The notes below the pieces were generated by a model. It worked only from the letters and a program-made list of their open reading frames with translations, was not told the DNA's origin and made no database searches. Of a stretch of DNA of 64,000 bases, positions 42,181 to 51,945 are shown piece after piece (positions within the stretch are counted from its first letter, which is position 1; every line of letters begins with the position of its first letter). The stretch comes from Rhynchopus euleeides. Lineage: Eukaryota > Euglenozoa > Diplonemea > Diplonemida > Diplonemidae. The position numbers were made by a program, and so were the translations under genes. Location of the stretch: contig OY723315.1 in assembly GCA_963210315.1 (NCBI GenBank), positions 1,054,001-1,118,000 on the forward strand, given 5' to 3'.

Positions 42181-43703
42181 ATGGCGCGGGTGATCGGCAG
42201 CACCGACGATGACCTTGCGGTCGCCTCTAAGGCACTGCAGGCCGGCAAGCTCGTGGCCATCCCCACCGAGACTGTGTACGGCCTGGGTGCGGATGCGCTG
42301 AACGCAGATGCAGCGGCACGCATCTTCGAGGTGAAGGGGCGCCCCCCCACAGACCCGCTCATCGTGCACATCCTGACGTGGGGTGACGCGGAGCGCCTGG
42401 TGAAGGTGAGCGACACGCAGCGCGCCACTGCAGAGGCGCTGTCGAAGGCGTTCTGGCCTGGACCCGTCACAATGGTGCTGCCTGTGTCAGACATTGTCCC
42501 CACGCTCATCACGTCCAACACCGGCTGGGTCGGGGTGCGCTCGCCGAAGCACCCCACCGCACGCCGTCTCCTGGCGGCGTCAAACGTCTGCATCGCCGCG
42601 CCGAGCGCCAACCGGTTCAACCACGTGTCGCCGACGCTGCCGGAGCATGTCATGGCAGACCTGGCTGAGAAGGACCCGTCCCTCCTGGTGGTGGATGGGG
42701 GTGCCTCTGAGATCGGCATCGAGTCGACCGTCGTGAAGGTGCATGAGGACAGCCTCCAGGTATGGTTGCAGGAGGGGGGGGGGGGGGCATGCAGCTGGCA
42801 TGTGGGGAGGATGGTGGAATCAGAGCTTGCTCGGTGTATCCGCACAATGAGCATGCAAAAGGGTTTGTTCCATTCAGGACAAACTGAAAATTTTGGGGGA
42901 AAAAACAGCGCATCGTCAATCCAGCCGCTTCACCTTGTGCTCCTCTGCCATTTTGTCGAAGTACCGTTTGAGGACATCGGCTGTGAAGCTCCGCTCCTCG
43001 AGTACCTCTGTTTGGATGGGAGTTGCCTTTGCATTTACTCAACACTGCCACCCCTACACCGTTGCAGATCCTCCGGCGTGGAGCTGTGTCGGCAGCACAG
43101 CTGCTGGCGGCGCTGCAGGCGACAGGGGTTCCCGAGCTTCAGCGCATGCCGGTGTCGCAGGCCGACACGCTGCGGAAGCCGAAAACAGTCACAGAGAATA
43201 TGGAGGCACCCGGGCAGATGGTATGCCGATGGTTTCACCGATTGATCCGCACAGCATATCTGGTGTGGGTGACTACAGGAGACTTGCTTTTCCATTCACT
43301 CTCGACAATCAAAACCCCCCAACACGCAACACAGCTGACGCACTACGCCCCGAACATCCCTGCGTATCTCTACGGCGCTGGCAGCCCTCCTGAGGCGGGT
43401 GTCGCGGAGCTTGCTGCCGAGGGTGCGGTGTACCCTCTCTCAAAGGTTGTTGTCATCGACTTCGCAGGCCTGCTGAAGGGGCTTGTGGGCAGCTGCATTG
43501 CCTACCGCGACCTCAGCGTGGCTGGCTCGACGGAGGAGGCGGCTGCAGTGCTGTTCGAAGTGCTGCGGTGGTCTGAGTGCATCGACGGTGCAGATGCTGT
43601 CATTGTTCCGAGCATCAGTGGGGCTGCCACTGTTGACCTTGCCGAGGCTGTGCAGGACCGCCTGTTCCGTGCCTGCTCGGGCCGGGCTGCCACTCTTCGG
43701 TAG
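42181..43703 (+). CDS. SUA5: Threonylcarbamoyl-AMP synthase (Sua5/YrdC)
   Basis: Exons 42181-42759, 43068-43220 and 43335-43703 give 366 aa. The enzyme makes threonylcarbamoyl-AMP from Thr, bicarbonate and ATP for the t6A37 modification of ANN-decoding tRNAs. The YrdC domain fills residues about 8-195: AIPTETVYGLGADA, FEVKGRPPTDPLIVHI, WPGPVTMVLP, GVRSPKHP and APSANRFNHVSPT are the family's nucleotide- and Thr-binding blocks. The Sua5 C-terminal domain begins at APGQM-LTHYAPNIPAYLY, equivalent to the family's PG...HYAP linker, so this is the long Sua5 form rather than short YrdC. All introns are phase 0. The start follows the acceptor by 16 nt. No targeting peptide is obvious. Confidence 0.93.
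42760..43067 (+). other. Intron 1 of SUA5-like gene, 308 nt
   Basis: GTATGG donor, CACCGTTGCAG acceptor, phase 0. Contains a run of 12 G. Confidence 0.85.
43221..43334 (+). other. Intron 2 of SUA5-like gene, 114 nt
   Basis: GTATGCC donor, CGCAACACAG acceptor, phase 0, length divisible by three and stop-free. It includes a segment of about 42 bp (43280-43321) almost identical to 4243-4285. Confidence 0.85.
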
Positions 43704-45052
43704 CCCTTTGTTCATGCCTTCTCCTCATGAGCAGGTCACCACTGCCTGGTCAGCAGAGCATACACCCCACCAGTGCAACGACACTTCTGCCCCTCTCTGG
43801 AGGAGATTTCTCAAACCCCACAGCAACACGTCCCACCCTCCCCCCTCAGGCAGCGCTGCCCCTCCGCCCCTGCACAGAAGTCTGAGAAGGGGCATCCTGT
43901 TGCGTTCCGGCCGGCGCTGCCACTTCGGAGCGGGGGGCGGGACAAGGCATGTCTCCAGGTTGGTGCGTGCCTTATCATCATCATGGTTGTCATCATTGCC
44001 GTGGGGTGGGGGGGGGGAGGGGTGGGGTGGGGTGTGGTTAAGGGAGAACGCATGCGGAGCCTACAGCTAAGGGGGATCGGCCCACAAACTGATTCTGACG
44101 CACCCGCTCGGTGAATGAAAGGAGGGGGTGGGTTATTTTTTTTGGGCGTCAGCTCGACCTGTGCACCTTCACGGTGCTGGTGTGGATGTTGGACACCCCA
44201 GTAGGCTGCCACCGCATGGCTGTCCACCTTGATGGAGCAGATGGACTGCACACCATCACACTACGCCTCGCTTGAGGGGTGCTGTAGCACTCATTCCCTG
44301 GGCTTGTCATCATGCCAGAATCAACTCGGAACCGGGTGCTGTGATGTGTGGTGGAACCTTTCATCAGCAAAAGGTGTATCCTTTTTTTTTTGCTGGCTTT
44401 TGGGCGGCACGCAACAAAACAAACCCCATATTTTATTTTGATCACAGCTGGCCACTGCTGCCCCGCCACCTGCTGGGGCCTCACTATCTCATCACGCAGT
44501 GGTGCCTGTCTCCCATGATCCGTGTCACCTCCCCCACCCCGTTTCCCTCACCTGTGTGTTGGGGTCTAGCCACCTGCCCTTGCGCCTGATCTAGCCCGAG
44601 GCTTGCCTTGTTCCACGAGACTCTCGCGGCTGAGCCAGAGCCACACGTCTAGCCACATGTCGAAGGCGCTGCGATGAGCTGTGAAACCATGCAATCCTCA
44701 AGGCGTGAAGGGGAACAAAAAACCACAGCGACCCCCCCCCCCCCGGGCCCCGCGTGGGGTTGGGGGGGGTAAACCAATCTTTGTTCTGTGCGTGCTGTGT
44801 GAATGTGTGTTGTGTGAGATATCACCACCCCTCGCCAGGGGTGTGTGCGTGTGGGGGTGGTGGGGGTGAGGGTTAAGGTTCAGGGGTATTCTTCAGCCGC
44901 ACACATCGATTCCGTTTGGCACTGCTGTCAGGATTTCTTTTGCCCCCCCCCCCCCCCGCCCTCCCCCACCCACATCATGGCACTGTGTCGCCATCCCCCC
45001 CCCCCCTTTTGCAGCCCTGTGTGATTGTATTGTTGCTCTGCTTGACTCCCAC
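43704..45052. other. Intergenic, no gene seen
   Basis: G/C tracts (44006, 44731, 44940, 44996) and T-rich stretches. No supported gene. Confidence 0.6.
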
Positions 45053-45054
45053 AG
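45053..45054 (+). promoter_or_regulatory. Inferred trans-splice acceptor AG
   Basis: TTGACTCCCACAG; AG at 45065-45066 is an alternative. 29-41 nt before ATG 45096. Confidence 0.5.
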
Positions 45055-45095
45055 CACCCCCAACAGCAGGCGGTCCCCACACAATCGAAGCAGCC

Positions 45096-46151
45096 ATGGC
45101 AACCATCAAGGCGCTTGCGGCGTTTGATGAGAAGAAGGTGCTGGAGGCGTATGAATACAAGCCGCGTGATCTGCACCCCTTTGACGTCGAGATCAAGGTG
45201 ACGCACTGTGGCGTGTGTGCGACGGATGTGCACCTGGTTGATCTGGACTGGGGCCCGCAGCCGGATCGCCCAATTGTTCCCGGGCACGAGGTGGTTGGGA
45301 CGGTGGTGCGTGCTGGGCCTGAGGCTGTCCTGAAGGTGGGGACGCGTGTGGGCGCTGGGCTGCAGTCGGGCAGCTGCGGGTCCTGCAGGGAGTGCAAGGA
45401 GGGCGTGGACCAGTTCTGTGCCAAACAGGAGAGCCTGCTGCAGGGCAAGCACAAGGCATCCGGCACGCGGAACTACGGCGGGTTTGCCGACAGCGTGCTG
45501 ATCGACTCCCGCTTCGCCTACCCGATCCCCGAGACGCTGGGCTCTGCCGAGGCTGCCCCTTTGCTGTGCGCAGGCCTGACGGTGTACTCCCCGCTGAAGC
45601 TCCACTTCGGGTCGTCGCGCGGCCGCCGCGTCGGCGTGGTGGGCATCGGTGGCCTGGGTCACCTTGCCGTGCAGATCGCCAAGGCGATGGGGCACTCTGT
45701 GACAGCCATCTCGCACTCTCCCAGCAAGGAGGAGTTTGCACGCAAGCTGGGATCTGATGCCTTCGTCAACAGCCACGACGCGAGGTCTATGAAGGCGGCA
45801 GAAGGCAGCCTCGACCTGATGCTGGTCACCATCAGCGTGCCCATCGACTGGGACCGGTACATCACACTGCTGCGCCCCAGGGGCAAGGTGACCCTGGTGG
45901 GTGTGCCCACAACGAAGATCCAGATCTCCGCCATGGGTCTCATCATGCGCGGCGTGTCGGTTGGGGGCTCCCCGCTGTCCTCGCCTGATGAGGCGCGTGA
46001 GATGCTCGAGCTGTGCGGCAAGCACAAGATCGGCGCCATGGTGCATGAGCTGCCGATGTCGCAGGCAAACGAAGCCTTGGAGCGCGTGCGCCAGGGGCTG
46101 CCACGCTTCCGTGACGTGCTTGTCAACGACACTGCGAGGGCCAGGCTCTGA
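45096..46151 (+). CDS. Zinc alcohol dehydrogenase, CAD/YahK type
   Basis: 351 aa, intronless. NAD(P)-dependent interconversion of aldehydes and alcohols; CAD-type members prefer NADPH. Catalytic zinc ligands are Cys38 (CGVCATDVH) and His64-Glu65 (PGHEVVG). The structural zinc loop is Cys94, 97, 100 and 108. The Rossmann fold carries GIGGLGHLAVQIAKAMG (about 185-200). The C-terminal block GLIMRGVSVGGSPLSSPDEAREMLEL is typical of the cinnamyl-alcohol-dehydrogenase branch. Probably cytosolic, since no leader is seen. Length is normal for the family (about 350). The physiological substrate cannot be read from the sequence. Confidence 0.92.
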   Translation: MATIKALAAFDEKKVLEAYEYKPRDLHPFDVEIKVTHCGVCATDVHLVDLDWGPQPDRPIVPGHEVVGTVVRAGPEAVLKVGTRVGAGLQSGSCGSCRECKEGVDQFCAKQESLLQGKHKASGTRNYGGFADSVLIDSRFAYPIPETLGSAEAAPLLCAGLTVYSPLKLHFGSSRGRRVGVVGIGGLGHLAVQIAKAMGHSVTAISHSPSKEEFARKLGSDAFVNSHDARSMKAAEGSLDLMLVTISVPIDWDRYITLLRPRGKVTLVGVPTTKIQISAMGLIMRGVSVGGSPLSSPDEAREMLELCGKHKIGAMVHELPMSQANEALERVRQGLPRFRDVLVNDTARARL

Positions 46152-47109
46152 AGCGGGAGCCTCAAATTACCGGGTGTCGCACACCCGCTTTCGACATACA
46201 CCCCTTCTCCAAGGGGTGAGTGGTGTCGCTATTTCCGCTGTTCCGCCATCTGGTTCGTTCCTTGCCCTCCAACCCTTTTGCCGCGCTCGGGGCTACGGCG
46301 CTCCGTATCGGCATGCCGTGAGCAGCACGCTGTGCGCCAGCTCACAGAGATGTCCTCTGTCTGTCGCATCAGCGTTGTCTGCCAGCTGCCCGGAGTCGCC
46401 TGTGTACCCATCCCTCTCCTGGAGGGTTCTTGCTACCCGTCTAACTCCGGTGTCTGTTTCCTTCCGACAACGTGGAAAAAATTGCAACGAAAATGGGGCA
46501 ACTGTGATGCCATCATCGCACAGTGTTTTTGTATATCCGAAACAAATACACTTCCGGAAAAGCTTCGGCTCGTGGTTTTTTCCCCCGGTGCAAATCCTTG
46601 CAGGACACCACCGCATGCAGCAGGCGCGTGGGGTGTTCTCGCGATCGACAAACATCCTTCGGCTCTTCTCCTCTTCAGATTTGCAACACGCAGCTTTGCC
46701 TTTTCCCACTTTCCCCTCCGAATGATCCTGTGTAGAACCACCAGTTGCATATTGTTTGGCCCTTTGAAAGCGAAGGCTTTTTCGCACACTTGCCGTGTTG
46801 TCTCTGCCCCCCCTCTCTCTCCCCTTTCCGCTTACACCCTGCCCCCACGCCCTCTGTCCCGTCGGGCATGCCAAGCATCCCACAGGACCCCTGCGGCATC
46901 AACCAATGAACGCTTTTCGCCTGCCGTCCCACCCACCCACCCCTCCCCCAACCACTCCACTCCAAGCCCCTTTCCCTTGATTTTTATCTGCCTACCAACC
47001 TTGCGCGTCACCACCACCCCCCACACCTTCCCCTTGGGTTAATCTGCCACATGGGCCCTGGCATCTCTCTCTGCAATTTCAAAAACCTCCACCCCACCTT
47101 ACCCCACCC
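46152..47109. other. Intergenic, no gene seen
   Basis: CT-rich with no domain-bearing frame. The final 150 bp are C-rich before the next acceptor. Confidence 0.6.
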
Positions 47110-47111
47110 AG
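47110..47111 (+). promoter_or_regulatory. Inferred trans-splice acceptor AG
   Basis: CACCTTACCCCACCCAG, 11 nt before ATG 47123; the next AG is at 47114-47115. Confidence 0.5.
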
Positions 47112-47122
47112 ACAGGCTCGCG

Positions 47123-50100
47123 ATGGGGGGCAAAGGGAGCCGTGAATATGACCCGGAGCGGCTCGTCAGAGAGATCTCCGGGCTCGAGAAAGCCTTGGAT
47201 GGTTATGCGGGGGAGCAGGCCAAGCAGGGTGTGGTCGATGCGGCTGCTCTCCACGGGGCTGACCTCCGTGAGGCTCTGCTCCAAGAGCCCATCCCTGCCC
47301 CGATTCGCCACCCGTCTCTGCCCGAAGGGCATCCGAACGCGCCAGACCAAGCCACCAAGCCAGCCTCCGCCCTGCGCCGCCAGAGCCTGAAGAATGCGGA
47401 GAAGGCTGCGCGCGAGGCGGAGCGGCGTGCCTCCCTCCCGCGCGACGCCGCCGCGGAAACCCGGCATGCCGTCGCAGCCGCCCCTGCCCCCCACGAGGAT
47501 GATCTCTGCAGCGAGAATACAGAGTCGCTCAACTCGTGCCTCGCCAAGAAGCCCAACCCGCACCCGCCTGCGGAGCGCAGGAACAGCGACCATACGGCGG
47601 GGCTGCATAAAATCGGGTCTGTCCGCATGGCAGGCGCTTCCGGCAACCAGGCTCCCGCGGGGGGCACGGGCTCCACCAGCGAGAAGAAGAAGGCGATTGC
47701 AACGCTGAAGCAGCGGCGCGGGGTCTTCCTGGGGAATGTGGCGTGGAAGCACCCCGAGCCTCCGCCGTCGGGGGATGTGAAATGCGCAGCCCTGGGGTGT
47801 GTCGCCGTGGCGGTGTCACAGTGCCTCTCGACCTCCGACCCGCCCCGGGTCGACATATCGCTTGAGGATGTCTTCTACGCGCTGCAGCTCCCGCTGCACT
47901 ACATCACCCTCTCCTCCCTCACGATGGCGGAGCTCTACGACTTCACAACACAGTTCCTCGCAGTCGGAGCTAACGTCAAACAGGGGGACTACGAAGTGGT
48001 GTGTGTGACGTTTGAAGACCTCCACACCGCAGACAGCGATGAGGAATCCGCAGATGAGGGAGGCGAGGATGAATCCGACGCCCCGACGGGTGAATCGGTC
48101 ATCTCCCATGAGAGGGCCATGTCGCTGATGGAGTTTCAGAAGGAGCTGAGCCAGCAGTTTCTTCTCTCCCCGTGTGCCTACATCCTGAACTACGACCCCT
48201 ATGTCGTGCAGGAGGCCCGCATCGCCGTGCTGATGGATGAAGAAGAGGAGGATGTTGAGGAGGACGGGAACCGGTTCTCCCCTAGCACGCAGGCCGCAGC
48301 GCAGGCCAAGCGGAGGGCCAGCCAGCTGCGCCGGATGGACAAGCTCCGCAAGGTGAAGAAGCGGAATCAGGGCGCCTTCGCGGTCCTCACCGGATACAAC
48401 GCCGCCCTCTCTGAGGTCCAGATCGCCTCTGTCCACGTGACAGACGAGGGGCTCCGCGTCACGACAGAGCCCTGCCCCCTCTCCACTGTGTTCGACGCCT
48501 GCAGGTCCCGCGATGGCTACACCAAACGGCCCAGGGGCTTCGTCAAAATCCAAGCCAGGCGGCACCCCACGGTGCCAGAGCCCGCACCGCGCAGGGAGAC
48601 GCCCCCTGAGGACCGCCTCTTCTACTCCAGGGGTGAGATCGAGGCTTCTGACGGCTACGGCGTGCCGCTGGATCGCGTCGACCCCGCCATCCGCGGGGCG
48701 CTCGTCGCAGGGGGGTATGCGGTTCATCTCTACAACACGCGCAACACCGGGGAGGAGTCGGGTGTGGCCCGCGGCATCCCCTCATCCTCGCAGGGCGTTG
48801 CGGTGTCGGATGTCTTCCGCGAGCTGGGGCTGCCCCTCGACGTTGTGGTGCAGTCGGAGGGCGGCGTGGCAACCCCCCTCGAAGAGGCGTTCACCCTGCT
48901 GCGCGCCTACCTGTCGCACCACGGCAGGCTGGAGGAGGTTTATCTGGGCGTCATGCCGATCAGCCGGAAGCAGGGTGCGGATGACGGCGCCGTCAACTTC
49001 TCTGAGAGTGACCTGCGGCACCAGGTGCATGAGGTTCACGAGGCGGCAGGGAGTTCTGTGATGGTGGTTAACTTCGACGCGATGAAGGCGCATGCCAGGC
49101 ACACGCGTGAGCCTGCCCTGAGCCACTTCGGCGCAGTGGTGGGGTATAACGCATCCACACAGACGGTGAGTGTGGCCGATGTCTCCCCCAAAACCTTCAA
49201 GAAGGTGTGGCGCCTGCCCCTCAGCCGCCTCTGGGAGGCGATGATCGGGTTTGGCTTCATCGTGATGCGGCCATCCGATGGCAACGCGCCGCGGCATAAG
49301 TTTGAGCCGAAGATGACCGCGCATGGGCAGGCGCTGATGCGCCTCGGGATGCATAAGATGCCCCCGAAGGGTGTGTTCTCGGCCTTCTCCTTCCCGCAAA
49401 AGCCATACTGCGTGACGGCAATGGCCATGGCGCTGACTGCGGTGCGCGGCATGGTCACCACAGTGGAGGAGGTCATCCGCTGTGCCGGGTTTCCCCTGTC
49501 ATTCCTCCTGTCGGACCACCTTTCCTTCGGTGACTTCGTGCGTGTCTTCCAAGCTGTTGTGCGGGACAAGTTTGGGTCGTCCGTCGCCATCGAGGCGCGT
49601 TACGCCGATATTGACATGACGGATCAAAGCGGGCTGGCCGCCGCCATCGAGTCGTGCGCCAACGCCGAAGGGGAGGAGATGCTGGTGCACTTCTCTGCCT
49701 CACAGTTCGCGGAGGAGGCGCAGTACTACCCAGGGGTGGGGGGCGGTTCCTACGCCCTGCTGCAGGGGTACAACGCTGAGGAGGGGCTTGTGGTATGGAT
49801 GCTGTTGTTTGTTGCACTGCCTTGGTATGCCACATTTTCACTAACACCGCAGACGCTGATGACTGCAGCCCCGCAAAGCTCGAGGCGCATGTTTCACATC
49901 CCGATTGGCGTGCTGTATTCGCTGATGCGTGTGGTGGATTTCGTGTCTGGCCGCAGCCGTGGTGTCATCCGCGTCTCACCAGGGGCGTTCAGCGACGTGC
50001 CGCTGCAGCTGTCCGTCACGCCCATCCCACACCCTTTCAAGTGTGCCATCTCCCCGCAGGTGGCAGGGGTCGCCTTTGCCTTCAGCAGCCTGGGTCGCAA

Positions 50101-50978
50101 GGTATGTCAGGTGGCACGCCGAGGCTACGGCCTTCGCATCGAGCAGCGAAGGGAATTTGGTGGGACGCGTGGCCTGTGTGGTGACGGCGCGTTGCCAAGG
50201 ATCCAAAGGAGCCCTAGAGCTCTGCCGCATTGCCAGCAAACTTCGGGTGGGAGGGGGAGGGCGGGGGGTTTTGTTGAGACTGACGCTCCCACGTCTGCTC
50301 CGCACTGCCACACTTTGCCCACACTGCCTCGCAACCAGGTGTACCCTGAAGAGGTCTTCTATGACTACCTTGCCACGTCGCGGCAGGACAGTGGGCCTGC
50401 TGTCCTGCTGAAAGACATCAGCACGTCGCTGACGCTTGACGTGACGTGTGGCATCATCACAAGCTGCTCGCAGCGGCTGGGGGTGCGCGTTGTCCCCTCG
50501 GTGATGCCGCTGAAGGGGTGTGCCGATGCGGCAGCGCTCAGCGCCCTGCTGATACAGGCACATGCGGAGGAGTCGTCTGTCCTGCTGGTGACCTCCGATG
50601 TGGCGGTTGGGCTGGGGTTCAACTCCAGCCTGTCCACCACATCGTGCGGCATCATCGCTTCTGCCTGCGACAAAGGGGTTGTGGTCGTAGAGGCGAACCC
50701 AACCAAGGTATGCAGCCCAAGGCAGAGCCAAGGGTGGGGTGTCCCATAAGACAGACCCCACTGTCTTCGGGCCTGCGGTTTCAGCACAAGAGAGCTGCTA
50801 CCAGTCAGGCATCCCAAAAAATGCTTTCAGATAAAATATTTCGAGGCACGCCTGTCTGTTGCCACACACATCACTGCAGAATGGGCCCTCATGGCAGGTT
50901 GGATGGGAGGCGTTCACAGCGGCTGTGACCGCAGAGCCCGGTGTGCATGGGGTCATCCAACTGAAGCGCGGAGTGTGA
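47123..50978 (+). CDS. Four-repeat phytochelatin-synthase-like (peptidase C83 fold) protein
   Basis: Exons 47123-49792, 49853-50101, 50339-50707 and 50880-50978 give 1,128 aa; every intron is phase 0. After about 195 disordered, basic residues come four diverged repeats (about 198-480, 503-722, 742-935, 945-1128). Repeat 2 matches the His/Asp half of phytochelatin synthase closely: VVNFDAMK, HFGAVVGYN (His668), VADVSP (Asp686), LSRLWEAM. Repeat 3 has the Cys half (KPYCVTAMAMALTAV, Cys763). By my alignment repeats 1, 3 and 4 keep a Cys (221, 763, 954) but lose His, and repeat 2 keeps His/Asp but has no Cys. No repeat has a full Cys-His-Asp triad. The 32-residue last exon was found by homology to the repeat ends (WEAFTAAV). 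Likely cytosolic; activity unknown. Confidence 0.75.
49793..49852 (+). other. Intron 1 of the four-repeat gene, 60 nt
   Basis: GTATGG...ACACCGCAG, phase 0, divisible by three, stop-free. Removing it aligns repeat 3 with repeat 2. Confidence 0.8.
50102..50338 (+). other. Intron 2 of the four-repeat gene, 237 nt
   Basis: GTATGTC...CGCAACCAG, phase 0, divisible by three, stop-free. Removal joins AFSSLGRK to VYPEEVFYDY, matching the repeat 1 order. Confidence 0.8.
50708..50879 (+). other. Intron 3 of the four-repeat gene, 172 nt
   Basis: GTATGC...ATCACTGCAG, phase 0; contains in-frame stops. Confidence 0.75.
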
Positions 50979-51902
50979 CCAGATCTGTCAGGGCATCGCC
51001 AGCGTGTGCCTTAATTGCGTGACATCTGCCTATATCAATATGCGCGGTGTGACTGCCGGCTGACCCCCAGCATCGCCACAGCTGCCGAGCTGCTCCCCCA
51101 CACCACCCCAGCTGCGCATGTTTCCACATGCGTCACCTCGGTATTTCTCCTTCCCTCCGTGAAAAGCTTGCCACGAGCGCCTCCAGGCATTAAGCCTGGC
51201 CAATGGTTGTGGCGTCGACGGGAGTTCCAACTCCCTTGAGACCGCCCCGCCTCGAGTGAATGGAGGTGGGCTCTGCGTGTGGCACTTCTCTACCTATATG
51301 CCCGCCACTCCGTGATGCTTCTCGACAGCAGCGTAGTGCGCTGCTGCTCCCACCCCCACCCCCACAGCAGCCCTCTCAGTAAGGTCGTGAAAGCAGAAGG
51401 GTGTTTTCACGGCACCTCTCTCTAGCGCCACAACACACACTCCACACCACACCCGCCCCAACCATTCTCATGGCTGAGGGTTCGATGATGTGTGCTCTCT
51501 GGGAATTCTCGGGAATGGGCACCTTGCGTGGTGTGTCACTCCACCACATTACTTCGAGCGGATCGTGTTGCCGCATGTTGGAGCGAACTGATCCCATGCA
51601 GCCAAGGTGCCTCTATGGGTTGGGGGGTTGCGTGCGTGCTGTTAACGCAGGATGTAGTGGCTGCGCGGGAGGGACGGAGCGGGGGGAGGGGGTGTGTCGG
51701 TTATGTTTAGAACCCGGGTTAACCCTTTACACAGGTGTGAGGGCGCCAGAGCGACCACAAGACGGGGGTGTGTGCTTGTCTCCCCACCCCCCCCCCCCTC
51801 CCCTCCCAACTCCCCCCAGCATAAGATCTCTCTCGTCGCTCTCTCGTTATCGCTCCACCTCCACCCCCACCGCCACACCGCCACTCTGCCACAATCCAAC
51901 AC
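50979..51902. other. Intergenic, no gene seen
   Basis: Spacer with CA/GT-rich and C tracts; no supported gene. Confidence 0.6.
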
Positions 51903-51904
51903 AG
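51903..51904 (+). promoter_or_regulatory. Inferred trans-splice acceptor AG
   Basis: CCACAATCCAACACAG lies 41 nt before ATG 51946; the next AG is near 51922. Confidence 0.5.
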
Positions 51905-51945
51905 GAAGGACCCGGGCACGCAGAGCGCTTCCGGGGGTGGGCATC

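Noticed and set aside
48513-49061. Alternative Arg/Ser-rich frames within the four-repeat gene and other host genes
   Set aside because: High GC leaves shadow frames open; homology and intron phase support only the frame given.
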